Assembly (NCBI GenBank): GCA_963931635.1
Contig: OZ007034.1
Coordinates: forward strand, 1 to 64,000
DNA: 64,000 bases
DNA from: Caccoplasma sp905210875
GTDB lineage: Bacteria > Bacteroidota > Bacteroidia > Bacteroidales > UBA11471
Reading direction: 5' to 3'
The notes under the pieces are model-generated. The model did no database searches, was not told where the DNA came from, and saw only the letters and a list, made by a program, of their open reading frames with translations. This document shows positions 50,548 through 60,265 of the stretch, piece by piece. The position numbers and the translations under genes were made by a program. Position 1 is the first letter of the stretch; every line of letters starts with the position of its first letter.

Positions 50548-51750
50548 ATGAAGAAAGTCGTATTTTTAGGATTAGGATATATCGGATTGCCCACAGCGGC
50601 CGTAGCTGCCCATCACGGTTATGAAGTTGTAGGGGTAGATGTAAACCCAGCAGTTGTTGAAACGGTAAACCAAGGAAAAGTTCACATCGTTGAGCCCGAG
50701 CTGGACCGTGTTGTCAAAGAAGCCGTCACCAGTGGGCACTTACGCGCCGTAGCTCAACCCGAAACCGCCGATGCTTTTTTCATTGTTGTTCCCACCCCGT
50801 TCAAGCAGAACCACAGGGCCGACATGACTTATGTGGAATCGGCAACCCGTTCGGTCATTCCATACTTGAAACCCGGTGATCTTTTTGTCATTGAATCGAC
50901 CTCACCCGTACTCACCACCGAACGTATGGCCGAACTCATTTACCGCATGCGACCCGAACTGAAAGGTGAGATATTCATTGCCTACTGTCCCGAACGGGTA
51001 CTGCCGGGCAACACTCTTTACGAACTGGTTCATAACGACCGGGTCATCGGCGGCATCAACCCCGAATCGACAGAGAAAGCCATTGAATTCTACTCGGCAT
51101 TCGTGCAGGGAAAACTGCATCGCACCAACGCTCGTACGGCCGAGATGTGCAAACTCACCGAGAACTCCTCGCGCGACTCGCAGATAGCATTTGCCAATGA
51201 GCTCTCCATCATATGCGACAAGGCCGGCATCAATGTATGGGAGCTTATCGAACTGGCCAACAAACATCCCCGCGTAAATATTCTGCAACCGGGTTGCGGC
51301 GTGGGTGGCCACTGCATCGCCGTCGACCCCTGGTTCATCGTGTCGGACTATCCCGAGCAGGCCCAACTCATCAAGCGGGCCCGCGAGACCAACGACTACA
51401 AAGCCGACTGGTGTGCCAACAAGGTGCTGGATACCTGCCGCGCCTTCGTTGAGAAAAACGGCCGCGAACCGGTTGTTGCCTGCATGGGTCTCGCTTTCAA
51501 ACCCGACATCGACGACCTGCGGGAATCGCCCGCCAAATATATCGTATCGCGCATCATCACCGAATCGCGGGCCGATGTATTGATTGTTGAACCCAACATT
51601 ACGTCGCACCCGAGTTTCAACCTCACCGACGGCAAGGAAGCTTACGCCAAAGCCGACATCATCGTTTGGCTCGTACGCCACACTCCGTTCCTGAGCATCG
51701 CCAAAGATGCCAACAAAATAGAACTGGACTTCTGCGGTATCCGGAAGTAA
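50548..51750 (+). CDS. wecC: UDP-N-acetyl-D-mannosamine dehydrogenase WecC
   Basis: 400 residues from ATG 50548 (MKKVVFLGLGYIGLPTA; an in-frame ATG at 50536 is less likely). Rossmann GLGYIGLPTA (about 7-16), catalytic Cys in NILQPGCGVGGHCIAVDPW (about 248-266), and the NAD domain. It oxidises UDP-ManNAc to UDP-ManNAcA. It pairs with the epimerase 33 bp downstream, giving a complete two-step route from UDP-GlcNAc for surface polysaccharide. Confidence 0.93.
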   Translation: MKKVVFLGLGYIGLPTAAVAAHHGYEVVGVDVNPAVVETVNQGKVHIVEPELDRVVKEAVTSGHLRAVAQPETADAFFIVVPTPFKQNHRADMTYVESATRSVIPYLKPGDLFVIESTSPVLTTERMAELIYRMRPELKGEIFIAYCPERVLPGNTLYELVHNDRVIGGINPESTEKAIEFYSAFVQGKLHRTNARTAEMCKLTENSSRDSQIAFANELSIICDKAGINVWELIELANKHPRVNILQPGCGVGGHCIAVDPWFIVSDYPEQAQLIKRARETNDYKADWCANKVLDTCRAFVEKNGREPVVACMGLAFKPDIDDLRESPAKYIVSRIITESRADVLIVEPNITSHPSFNLTDGKEAYAKADIIVWLVRHTPFLSIAKDANKIELDFCGIRK

Positions 51751-51783
51751 AAAAACTTCCGCCGCCACAGTGATAGATATACC

Positions 51784-52911
51784 ATGAAAAGAATTTTGCT
51801 TGTATTCGGTACCCGCCCCGAAGCCATCAAGATGGCTCCCCTTGTAAAAGCCCTGCAAAAAGAGCCGGAACATTTCGAAACCAAAGTGTGCGTTACCGCC
51901 CAGCACCGTCAAATGCTCGACCAGGTGTTGGAGGTCTTTGGCATCGTTCCCGAATACGACCTGAACATCATGGCTCCCAACCAGGACCTTTTCGATATCA
52001 CCTCTCGTGTACTTATGGGGCTACGCGACGTATTCAACGATTTCCGGCCCGACATCGTGCTGGTACACGGCGACACCACCACGTCGATGGCTGCCTCGCT
52101 GGCTGCATTCTACCGCCAAATTCCCATCGGACACGTCGAGGCCGGCCTGCGCACCTACAATATGCTGTCGCCCTGGCCCGAAGAGATGAACCGACAGGTT
52201 ACCGACCGCATGTGTTCCTACTACTTCGCCCCGACTGAGAAATCGCGCCACAACCTATTGCAAGAGAACATTGCCGACGAGAAGATTTTCGTTACCGGAA
52301 ACACGGTTATCGATGCCCTGCTCATGGCGGTAAACATCATCGAAGAGAACCAATACATCAAGAATTCTATTATCGGCGAACTGCAAGCCAAAGGCTACAC
52401 CGTCGGCCAACGCCCCTACATTCTGGTGACGGGACACCGTCGGGAAAACTTCGGCGACGGCTTCCTGCACATCTGCCGGGCCATACGACAAATCGCCACA
52501 GAACACCCCGAGATGGACATCGTCTACCCGGTACATCTCAATCCCAACGTGCAAAAGCCGGTATACGAACTGTTGTCGGGCACACCCAACATCTACCTCA
52601 TCTCGCCGCTCGACTACCTGCCCTTCGTCTACGCCATGCAACACTCCACCCTGCTGCTCACCGACAGCGGCGGCGTACAGGAAGAGGCTCCCTCGCTCGG
52701 CAAACCGGTACTGGTGATGCGCAACACGACCGAACGACCCGAAGCCGTCGAAGCCGGCACCGTGCGACTGGTAGGTACCGATGCCGCTGCCATTGTCGAG
52801 AACGTATCGCAACTGCTGCACGACCAGGAGGTGTACCGCAAAATGTCGGAAAGTTACAACCCCTACGGCGACGGACACGCCTGCGAACGTATCGTCGCTG
52901 CGCTGAGATAA
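51784..52911 (+). CDS. wecB: UDP-N-acetylglucosamine 2-epimerase WecB
   Basis: 375 residues, GT-B-like fold. GTRPEAIKMAPL (about 9-20), HGDTTTSMAASLAA (about 95-108), HVEAGLRT and LLTDSGGVQEEAP (about 296-308), the family signatures. It converts UDP-GlcNAc to UDP-ManNAc for WecC. Downstream of wecC on the same strand. Confidence 0.95.
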   Translation: MKRILLVFGTRPEAIKMAPLVKALQKEPEHFETKVCVTAQHRQMLDQVLEVFGIVPEYDLNIMAPNQDLFDITSRVLMGLRDVFNDFRPDIVLVHGDTTTSMAASLAAFYRQIPIGHVEAGLRTYNMLSPWPEEMNRQVTDRMCSYYFAPTEKSRHNLLQENIADEKIFVTGNTVIDALLMAVNIIEENQYIKNSIIGELQAKGYTVGQRPYILVTGHRRENFGDGFLHICRAIRQIATEHPEMDIVYPVHLNPNVQKPVYELLSGTPNIYLISPLDYLPFVYAMQHSTLLLTDSGGVQEEAPSLGKPVLVMRNTTERPEAVEAGTVRLVGTDAAAIVENVSQLLHDQEVYRKMSESYNPYGDGHACERIVAALR

Positions 52912-52955
52912 ACGGGAGACTCTGCCACCGGGCCAACTCTCGGCTCCTACCCCGA

Positions 52956-53849
52956 TTACTTTTTATTCCAGTCTTCCAGTCCGTCGCCTTTTGCGTCGAA
53001 AGACAAAATAAGCGGATAGTGATTGAAGCGTTTGTCCAGTTCTTCGTCGGTATACCGGTGAAGAGTCGGATAGTTATACCGCAAGAAGGCTTCGAGACGG
53101 ACTGGCGCTTTCAGATGCAACGGGCCAAACGGGACTGTTTCGAGACAATCGATATCGCGGCAGGAAATATGGTCGGTACGGGTGATGACATGGTTGTAAT
53201 AGGCCGTACGGGAGGTGTTGAAACACGTCGAAGCCACCTTCATCATTTTATAAATCGCCTTCTTGGTAAACAGCACATCGACGATTCTGTTGAGCCAGCA
53301 AGGTATCGCTCCCCGGTTGGAGGGAGAGGCAATCTGGCAGGTACCGGCATGTTTCCATTGCCATACTTCTTTCCCTATGAGACAGCACTTCAAGAAATTA
53401 ACCGCCTCGAACTGTATGCGGCGGAGGCATCTGTTGTCGGGAATACGGTCAAAGGGAAATATATCTACAAAAATACCCTGATGCATGGGAACCGTCTTGA
53501 AATTGTCTTCGACAAAGAGCGTATTGTTTTTCTTTACCTTGGCAAAATGGTAGGGAGTGTGAGGGTCGGTTCCCATCCAGGAAAGGAAATACGCGTCGCC
53601 GAGCTCCTCGGGAGCCACACGCAGGAAACGTTCGTAATCGTCGCGTTTCATACCGATATCGATGTCGTCGTCCCACGGCAATATGGCCTTGTCGTACAGT
53701 GCGCCAATAGCCGTTCCGCCTATGACGAAATAGGGTATGTCATGTTTGGTACAGATGCGCACGACCTCGGCCAGTATCTCGTACAGAACCTCGTGCAACT
53801 TCTCCAACTCCTGCGATGTGTATTGCTTGGGTATCATGGGGAATATCAT
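52956..53849 (-). CDS. LicD-family phosphotransferase
   Basis: 297 residues (start 53849; 53837 is an alternative). The LicD nucleotidyltransferase core is clear: PYFVIGGTAIGALYD (about 39-53) followed by PWDDDIDIGMKRDDYERF (about 58-75), with the DDDID metal site, then HQGIFVDIFPFD. LicD proteins attach phosphocholine or related phospho-groups to surface glycans. It starts directly after the stop of the upstream glycosyltransferase, so they are co-translated. Confidence 0.88.
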   Translation of the reverse strand: MIFPMIPKQYTSQELEKLHEVLYEILAEVVRICTKHDIPYFVIGGTAIGALYDKAILPWDDDIDIGMKRDDYERFLRVAPEELGDAYFLSWMGTDPHTPYHFAKVKKNNTLFVEDNFKTVPMHQGIFVDIFPFDRIPDNRCLRRIQFEAVNFLKCCLIGKEVWQWKHAGTCQIASPSNRGAIPCWLNRIVDVLFTKKAIYKMMKVASTCFNTSRTAYYNHVITRTDHISCRDIDCLETVPFGPLHLKAPVRLEAFLRYNYPTLHRYTDEELDKRFNHYPLILSFDAKGDGLEDWNKK

Positions 53850-54878
53850 TTATTCAGATGGAACAGTTTTCTCTTCCGGCTTTCGGAACGACGGCGCCGC
53901 TGGAGCCAGAAAACGGAAATAATCGCTGCATGAAACGGGAAAATAAAATCCGCGGAGATAGCCTGCCAGCGAACGTCTGCCCGAAAAGCTGTACAGCAGC
54001 AGCGGATAATTTTTCATACAAAAGAATTGCAGCCTCAGAAAATCAATGCGGGAATGGCTCGTGTAAAGGTCTATCATGTGAAGGGCCTGCCGCAGGACCG
54101 GCATGGCCGAATCGACATGCGAGAGAAACTCTTTTGCCGCCAGCAGGCGCTGGTCGATACCGTCTCTCACCTCCCGGTGCAACCGACGTGTGCGTTGCAC
54201 CCAGCGGAAAATATTTCCGGCACTGCGGCTGTTGCTGGTAGGTCTGATATAGGTATAGGCTGCCGTATGCCGCCGATGCCACGAGAGAACTTCGGGCAGG
54301 AACACGATACTGTCGAAGGCTGCTGCCGTGAGGGCCAGTATCATGTCGTAGCAACGGTAACGGGCCAATGGCGAGGGGTCGGGCATAAGAGCGAGTAACC
54401 GACGGGAGAAAAGAGTGGAATGACCGGGGAATACACCGACATATATCATGCGCAACAGGCTGCAATTGGGCACGCGCATATCGAAAAAGGTGTCATCGGT
54501 CGCATCGCCATAGAAGGGGCGGGAGAAACTGGCGCACAGGAGTCTGTCGCCGATAGTCTGTACCTGCCGCTCGATTTTGTGCGGTTCCCAGATGTCGTCC
54601 TGGTCGGCAATGGCGATATAGTCGCCCGTAGCTTTGGAGAGAGCATCAAAAAAGTTCCCGTTCACCCCCTTTCGCCGGGTATTACGCACAGGACGTATCT
54701 GCGGATAACGCCGGGCATATTCTTCGACAATGTCGAACGTACGGTCGTCCGAAGCATCATCTTGTATGATTATCTCTTCGGCAGGACAGGTCTGTGCCAT
54801 TATCGAGTCGAGCTGCTCGCGTATGAATCGCTCTCCGTTACAGGTACACATGACTACCGACACCCTGATTTTTTCCAT
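53850..54878 (-). CDS. Glycosyltransferase family 2
   Basis: 342 residues, GT-A fold: VVMCTCNGERFIREQLDSIM (about 9-28), IIQDDASDD (about 37-45), and the metal DXD-like IAIADQDDIWEPHK (about 90-103). The C-terminal 120 residues are basic and helical. It is probably a rhamnosyl- or similar transferase of the surface-glycan locus, 12 bp after the flippase gene and directly before licD. Confidence 0.88.
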   Translation of the reverse strand: MEKIRVSVVMCTCNGERFIREQLDSIMAQTCPAEEIIIQDDASDDRTFDIVEEYARRYPQIRPVRNTRRKGVNGNFFDALSKATGDYIAIADQDDIWEPHKIERQVQTIGDRLLCASFSRPFYGDATDDTFFDMRVPNCSLLRMIYVGVFPGHSTLFSRRLLALMPDPSPLARYRCYDMILALTAAAFDSIVFLPEVLSWHRRHTAAYTYIRPTSNSRSAGNIFRWVQRTRRLHREVRDGIDQRLLAAKEFLSHVDSAMPVLRQALHMIDLYTSHSRIDFLRLQFFCMKNYPLLLYSFSGRRSLAGYLRGFYFPVSCSDYFRFLAPAAPSFRKPEEKTVPSE

Positions 54879-54890
54879 GACAAAGTGTAA

Positions 54891-56345
54891 TTATTGGCTG
54901 TTGCGGGTAAACCGCTGCCTGATAAAACCAATGCTCTCCCGCAGTACCGCAGCCCGGCATATCCACATCAGCGACAGATAGACGGCTGCCGCCACCAGCA
55001 CTTTGACCACCAGCCGCAGATAGAGACTTTCAAGGCCGAGACTGGCATAATAGGCTGCCGCCATGGCCACCAGTGCGACAGCGGCAAACGGGAGTATGTC
55101 GCGCAACATGTCGAGAAAACGCAACGCGAGCTGACGACGGGCAAAAAGATACCACACCCCCAGCCAAGCAATGTTCAGCCCCACAAAGAACGCTATCATG
55201 GTTTCGATGCCCCACGATGCCGTCGCTACCAACACGGCCGCCTGCAAAAGACACAGCACGATGGTGTTCCACATATAGATACGCGACTTTCCGCTACTGA
55301 TGACCAGGTTGGAAAAAAGCCCCTGCAACGGAACAAATGCCCCCCACACGCAGAGCATCTGCATCATGGGCACGCTGGGGAGCCACTTCTCGGTAACACA
55401 CACGACAATCAACTCACAGGCGATAAGAGAGAGCCCGAACATCAACGGAAAGGATACAAAGGCCGTGAAACGCAGCATCTTGCGGAAGACTCCCCGCTGG
55501 CGGTCGCGGTCGTCGGCCACCCGGGAGAGAACAGGTTGCGCCACCCCGGTAATCATGCCGTTGATGGTGTTGTAGCCCATCATGTTCCACTTGGCCGCCT
55601 GGGTATAATAACCCACCTGACTCACCGAGAAGAGCCGGCCCAACAGCACCGAGAAGAGGTTGTTGTTGATGTGTATGAATATGTTGGTGGCCAGCACGCG
55701 GCTGCTGAAACCGAACATCTGCCTGATAGGGGTGAAATCGATGTGAAGCGAGGGTCGCCACGGTGTGAGCAGCCAGAAGCACAAAGACGACACAAAGATG
55801 TAGGTAATACTTTGCAGGGCAATACCCCAATAGGCCATGCCATGCCAAGCCGCCGTTACACCCACGGTACCCGACACCACCAGGGCCGAAAGCTGGGCCA
55901 CAGTCTTCTTTTTCACCATCAGGTTACGGAACATATAGGCGCAATGTGCCGTCGTGGTACTCGACAGAATAAAGCCGAGAAACAGGAAACGGGCCAACGG
56001 CACAAGCTCGGGTTCGTTATAGAAGCGGGCAATAAGAGGGGCCAGGAAAAAGAGCAGGATATAGACCGAAACCGAGACCGAGAGGCTGAACCAGAAGACG
56101 GCGTTGTAATCGTTTGCCGTAACCTCTTTGCGGTTGGTTATGGCCGAGATGAAACCACTCTCCTGCAACGAACTGGCTATGAGGGTAAAGATGGTGAGCA
56201 TACCCACCATACCGTAATCGGCAGGTGAAAGCAGGCGGGCCAGAAAAATGCCGAAGAACAAATTCAGCAACTGTTGCATCGCGTTGCTGAATCCGCCCCA
56301 AAACAGGCCCTTGGCCGTCTTCTCTTTGAGTGAGGTTTCTTCCAT
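54891..56345 (-). CDS. MOP-family polysaccharide flippase (Wzx/WzxC-like)
   Basis: 484 residues with 12-14 predicted membrane spans. The N-terminal TAKGLFWGGFSNAMQQLLNL and LARLLSPADYGMVGML (about 36-51) are the Polysacc_synt/MVIN-like signature. It flips lipid-linked oligosaccharide repeats across the inner membrane. First gene of the flippase-GT2-licD operon, next to wecB/wecC and the family 4 transferase. Confidence 0.9.
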   Translation of the reverse strand: MEETSLKEKTAKGLFWGGFSNAMQQLLNLFFGIFLARLLSPADYGMVGMLTIFTLIASSLQESGFISAITNRKEVTANDYNAVFWFSLSVSVSVYILLFFLAPLIARFYNEPELVPLARFLFLGFILSSTTTAHCAYMFRNLMVKKKTVAQLSALVVSGTVGVTAAWHGMAYWGIALQSITYIFVSSLCFWLLTPWRPSLHIDFTPIRQMFGFSSRVLATNIFIHINNNLFSVLLGRLFSVSQVGYYTQAAKWNMMGYNTINGMITGVAQPVLSRVADDRDRQRGVFRKMLRFTAFVSFPLMFGLSLIACELIVVCVTEKWLPSVPMMQMLCVWGAFVPLQGLFSNLVISSGKSRIYMWNTIVLCLLQAAVLVATASWGIETMIAFFVGLNIAWLGVWYLFARRQLALRFLDMLRDILPFAAVALVAMAAAYYASLGLESLYLRLVVKVLVAAAVYLSLMWICRAAVLRESIGFIRQRFTRNSQ

Positions 56346-56501
56346 CTTCTTGCTATCGCAGAACTCCGGGCGCCGGCGTGGCCATGCAGCCCCGGCTTCT
56401 GCCCGTTACGGTGTTCAAAGATACGGCTATTTGCCTACAATGCCAAGCCGGAAGAAAAAGATTTTTATATCCACAAACCGGCAACCACACGCCCGAGACG
56501 G

Positions 56502-57008
56502 CTACCGCGGCGACACCCCGGCGCTCCGTCGCTGAAAAGCCAGCCGCTCGGTACCGTTGGCTACATGCACGATGCCGCAATAGACAAAATCGTATTTTGC
56601 AAGAATGTGTTGCAGGATTTTATTGTCGGCATGGGTATCGGCCCGAAGATTGTCGTAACGGGAGAGGCACCAGTCGAAACAGGCTTCGGCAACCCCTCGC
56701 ACCGAGCCGTCGGATGCCAGCCGGTGTATCGTGGCATAGGGCCGGTCGTCGAGCCAGCGTCCGTGGTCGATACGACGGTAATTGGGGTCTTCGCCCGGAA
56801 TCAGGCAGAAAGTCGCCACTACCCCTGACGAAGCATCGACCACACAATAGCAATGCCCGTTTTCCACATCACGCCGCACCTGCTCTTCCGACGGGTAGCC
56901 ATCGACCCACTGGGTAGGATTTCCCGTGGCCCGCATAAAGGCACGGGCGCTGTCGAAAATACGCATCAGGGCCGGCATATCGCTGAGAGTGGCTTTTCTT
57001 ATCTCCAT
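56502..57008 (-). CDS. GNAT-family N-acetyltransferase
   Basis: 168 residues from ATG 57008 (MEIRKATLSDMPALM, a standard GNAT start). An upstream in-frame start at 57089 adds an implausible leader. Acetyl-CoA site region SVRGVAEACFDWCL (about 101-114), which is R/QxxGxG-like but degenerate, and DTHADNKILQHILAKYDFVY (about 120-139). The substrate is unknown; it may acetylate a sugar or amino acid. Confidence 0.8.
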   Translation of the reverse strand: MEIRKATLSDMPALMRIFDSARAFMRATGNPTQWVDGYPSEEQVRRDVENGHCYCVVDASSGVVATFCLIPGEDPNYRRIDHGRWLDDRPYATIHRLASDGSVRGVAEACFDWCLSRYDNLRADTHADNKILQHILAKYDFVYCGIVHVANGTERLAFQRRSAGVSPR

Positions 57009-57099
57009 AACGTCATACTTTGGCGCAAAAATAGAGGTTTCGGTCAAAGATACCAGCAACAGAGCGAAGAAAAAAGTTTTTTCTTTCATCGTCTTTTTA

Positions 57100-57107
57100 T
57101 AGCTTTG
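57100..57107 (+). promoter_or_regulatory. -7 box TAGCTTTG for the acetylesterase gene
   Basis: TAnnTTTG match followed by C, 108 bases before ATG 57215, leaving a fairly long leader. Confidence 0.4.
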
Positions 57108-57214
57108 CTGATGAAGTCAAACTACTGCCGATAGCCCCGGTCTGCCGGTAGCACTCGGCAAGGGAAAATTTCGGAAAAAAGATTTTATTTTCAACTACAT
57201 TTATCGATACACCC

Positions 57215-58732
57215 ATGAGAAAAACATTGTTCATCGCATTGGCTCTCGCCTGTCTGTTGCTACCGGCCGAGGCCAAAAAGAAGGTGCGCGTACACACCAT
57301 CGGCGACTCGACCATGGCCGACTACGCCGAAAACACCACCCGCACCCGCGGCTGGGGCGAAATGTTCCAGGAGTTCTTTACCGACGACGTCGAGGTCATG
57401 AACTACGCCCGCGGCGGACGCAGCACCCGCTCATTTATCAACGAAGGCCTGTGGGACAAGGTGAAGGCCAACATAGAAAAAGGCGACTATGTGCTGATAC
57501 AGTTTGCCCATAATGACGAGAAGGGCGGCGGCACATACAGCGACGACGGCCGCGGCACCGACCCGTGGGGACACTACAAGGCCAATCTCGAACGGTATGT
57601 CGACGAGACTCGCGCCCTGGGTGGTATTCCGGTGCTGGTTACCCCCATCGTGAGACGTTACTTTACCAGCGATGGCACGATAAGCGCCAAGGGGTGCCAC
57701 AACCTGAGTGCATCGCCGGCCGACTCGACCCTCGACTATGTCTTTGTAATGAAACGGGTAGCCGCAGAGAAGAAAGTACCCCTTATCGACCATACGGCCA
57801 TGACAAAAGCCTTTATCGAGAAACTGGGGTCGGAAAAGACAACCGCCCTCATCTATGTGCCGACCGATGGCACCCACACCCAAGCCACCGGTGCGGCTCT
57901 CTACGCCCAGATGGTAGCTGCCGACCTGAAAAAGCAGGGCATTCTCAAACGGGCCGTACATCCCGATGCCCCCATCGTCCTGAATCCTGAAACGCTCGAT
58001 TTCAAAAGTCTGTATGTCGGCGACGAGGCTCGTCTCTGCTTCGACTTCGTGGGGCTGGCCCTTCCCTCCGAGACCGGCACGGTAACACTCACTGCCCCCG
58101 AAGGCATGACGCTTGCCAGCCGTCCCGATGCCCCCAAACAACGCCAGATAGAGATACCCTATACCGACGGTAAATTGTGGAATCAATGCTTCTACCTCTA
58201 CTTCACCCCCACCCGGGCCGGTAAGGTGAGCGACCGGGTAACCATCGCCTGCGGAAAGGTAAAGCGCACGATTCCCGTAACGGCCGAATGCAAAGTTGTC
58301 AGCAAAGAGACACCGGAAAAAATACGGATTCAGAAACGCACACTGAAAGGGTTGCAGGAAGACTCGCTGGGCCTCACCATTGAGAAAGGCTGTTGGCCGG
58401 CCGACATCGACGAGTCGGGTAGCCGCTATGTCGAATATTTTATCAAGGGGCTGAAAAAGAGTTTCATCGTGCGCCAGGTATCTTTCACCCTCACAGGCCG
58501 GGTAGCCTACCGTGCCGCCGCCACCAAAAGCAGCGACTTCTATCCGAGACTCGACCTCGGCGAGAACCAGCGGCCATCGGAGGCTGTACAGAAAATCGTC
58601 CTGCCGGTAAATATCACCGTCAAACCGGGCGAACGGCTGGGCATACGCATCTTCCCGTGGAGTACCGAGGCCAGCGACTCGCTACACTTTGACATCACCG
58701 ACTTCACGCTGGAAGGCATGGAAATCGAATAA
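57215..58732 (+). CDS. CE12-like rhamnogalacturonan acetylesterase
   Basis: 505 residues. Signal peptide (LFIALALACLLLPAEA), then an SGNH hydrolase: block I GDSTMADY (Ser, about 29-36), block II NYARGGRSTRSF, block III QFAHND (about 95-100) and block V DGTHTQATG (Asp/His, about 217-225). The second half (about 250-505) adds beta-sandwich domains, probably carbohydrate binding. It removes acetyl groups from rhamnogalacturonan or a similar acetylated glycan in the periplasm. Followed 31 bp later by the BNR protein. Confidence 0.85.
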   Translation: MRKTLFIALALACLLLPAEAKKKVRVHTIGDSTMADYAENTTRTRGWGEMFQEFFTDDVEVMNYARGGRSTRSFINEGLWDKVKANIEKGDYVLIQFAHNDEKGGGTYSDDGRGTDPWGHYKANLERYVDETRALGGIPVLVTPIVRRYFTSDGTISAKGCHNLSASPADSTLDYVFVMKRVAAEKKVPLIDHTAMTKAFIEKLGSEKTTALIYVPTDGTHTQATGAALYAQMVAADLKKQGILKRAVHPDAPIVLNPETLDFKSLYVGDEARLCFDFVGLALPSETGTVTLTAPEGMTLASRPDAPKQRQIEIPYTDGKLWNQCFYLYFTPTRAGKVSDRVTIACGKVKRTIPVTAECKVVSKETPEKIRIQKRTLKGLQEDSLGLTIEKGCWPADIDESGSRYVEYFIKGLKKSFIVRQVSFTLTGRVAYRAAATKSSDFYPRLDLGENQRPSEAVQKIVLPVNITVKPGERLGIRIFPWSTEASDSLHFDITDFTLEGMEIE

Positions 58733-58763
58733 TACGATTCGCACTTAACAAAAAGATTGAAAC

Positions 58764-60170
58764 ATGAAAAATATTGTCATCTCATTGTTTTTCATTTGTC
58801 TGTCAAGTACGAGTATGGCCGATAACATTCCGTTCAGCCACCCAGCCCATCTGTTCGATGCCTCAAACAGTAATACACTGGGACTTTCCGAGGCACCCGG
58901 AAGTGAAACAATCACAGTCTTTGCACCCAGTGACGAAACCGACCATTTCAGCAACGGTGTCGTCATGATTGCTTTTAAAGGTGCTTTGTACTGTATGTGG
59001 CAAAGTTCACAAACCGACGAAGATGCTGCCGATACCTGGGTGGCATACAGCCGTAGTCTCGACGAGGGAAAAACATGGAGCGCCCCCATGGTTCTCGCCG
59101 AAGATATAGAAAACGGGTACTGTTCCTCAGGAGGTTGGCACGCTACGGCCGACACATTGGTGGCCTATATCAATACTTGGCCCGATAATCTGAGTCCCAA
59201 AGGAGGATATACCCGATATATAACCAGTACCGATGGAATAAATTGGAGTGCTCCCGCCGATGTTACTATGGCCGATGGCGCACGCATTGAAGGTATCTTC
59301 GAACAGGACCCTCATGTGCTACCTAATGGCCGCATCGTAAATGCCATGCACAAACAACCAGGACTGAAAGTGATGCCTATCTATACCGACGATCCTCTGG
59401 GAGTGAGAGGGTGGAAAGAGGGTGCTTTCACCTTTACCGACAAAGGCGAACAGTCACGTGAATTGGAACCGAGTCTTTATTGGAAACCTGACGGTACATT
59501 GGTCATGATATTCCGCGACCAAAACAGCACCTATCTTAAAATGGCGGCCACAAGTACCGACAATGGAGAAACATGGAGCGATGCCGTACTGACAGATTTT
59601 CCTGATGCCCGCACCAAACAAAGTGCAGGGAATCTTCCCGATGGCACAGCCTATTTTGCAGGCAATCCGGTAAACAACAAAACCCGCATTCCACTGGTTC
59701 TTACATTGAGTAAAGACGGAAATGTATTCGATACCGCCTATTTGTTGCGCAGTAACGACGAAATGCCTCAACTTCGCTATGAAGGTTCGGCCAAACGGGC
59801 CGGATACCACTATCCCAAGTCAATGGTATATAATGATTATTTGTATGTAGCATACGCCACCAACAAGGAAGATGTACAATATACACGCGTACCGTTGTCA
59901 TCGATTTCCCTCAACGGGAGTGGAGGTATTACTGCTGCAACAACTCCTGATACGGAAGTTATCCTCTCAGGAAATGAACTTTGCATACGACTTGCATCCG
60001 AATCATATATGGAAATCGAGGTATATAACGTTTCGGGGCACTGCGTGGCTCGATTCGAAGCCTATGGAAAAGTATCGCGACACGATACCTCGGCTCTTGC
60101 AAAAGGCGTGTATGTCGTGCGTGTAATAACAGCACAAAAGGTAACCTCCCACGCCGTTATTATTAAATAA
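58764..60170 (+). CDS. Secreted BNR/sialidase-fold protein with T9SS C-terminal signal
   Basis: 468 residues. Signal peptide (NIVISLFFICLSSTSMA); a six-bladed propeller with BNR Asp-box-like repeats SLDEGKTWS (about 94), STDGINWS (about 155) and STDNGETWS (about 266); and a C-terminal region (about 395-468) with the type A sorting-signal pattern (MEIEVYNVSGHCVARFE, SALAKGVYVVRVIT). The fold is that of exo-sialidases, but the FRIP motif and catalytic set are not evident, so it may act on another glycan. It follows the acetylesterase and has a strong terminator. Confidence 0.75.
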   Translation: MKNIVISLFFICLSSTSMADNIPFSHPAHLFDASNSNTLGLSEAPGSETITVFAPSDETDHFSNGVVMIAFKGALYCMWQSSQTDEDAADTWVAYSRSLDEGKTWSAPMVLAEDIENGYCSSGGWHATADTLVAYINTWPDNLSPKGGYTRYITSTDGINWSAPADVTMADGARIEGIFEQDPHVLPNGRIVNAMHKQPGLKVMPIYTDDPLGVRGWKEGAFTFTDKGEQSRELEPSLYWKPDGTLVMIFRDQNSTYLKMAATSTDNGETWSDAVLTDFPDARTKQSAGNLPDGTAYFAGNPVNNKTRIPLVLTLSKDGNVFDTAYLLRSNDEMPQLRYEGSAKRAGYHYPKSMVYNDYLYVAYATNKEDVQYTRVPLSSISLNGSGGITAATTPDTEVILSGNELCIRLASESYMEIEVYNVSGHCVARFEAYGKVSRHDTSALAKGVYVVRVITAQKVTSHAVIIK

Positions 60171-60188
60171 TACCGACTCTCATCAAAC

Positions 60189-60219
60189 AAAACAGCGCAG
60201 AACAATTCTGCGCTGTTTT
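60189..60219 (+). terminator. Terminator after the BNR gene
   Basis: A stem of about 14 bp (AAAACAGCGCAGAA with its complement) and loop CAA, followed by T-rich sequence. Confidence 0.75.
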
Positions 60220-60265
60220 TGTTTTTTCCTGCCTGCAACTCTTAACATTTAAAAATTGCGAGAAC

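Noticed and set aside
54894..56228. A 444-codon open frame opposite the flippase gene
   Set aside because: Very His/Gln/Arg-rich composition typical of the antisense of a membrane protein; not a gene.
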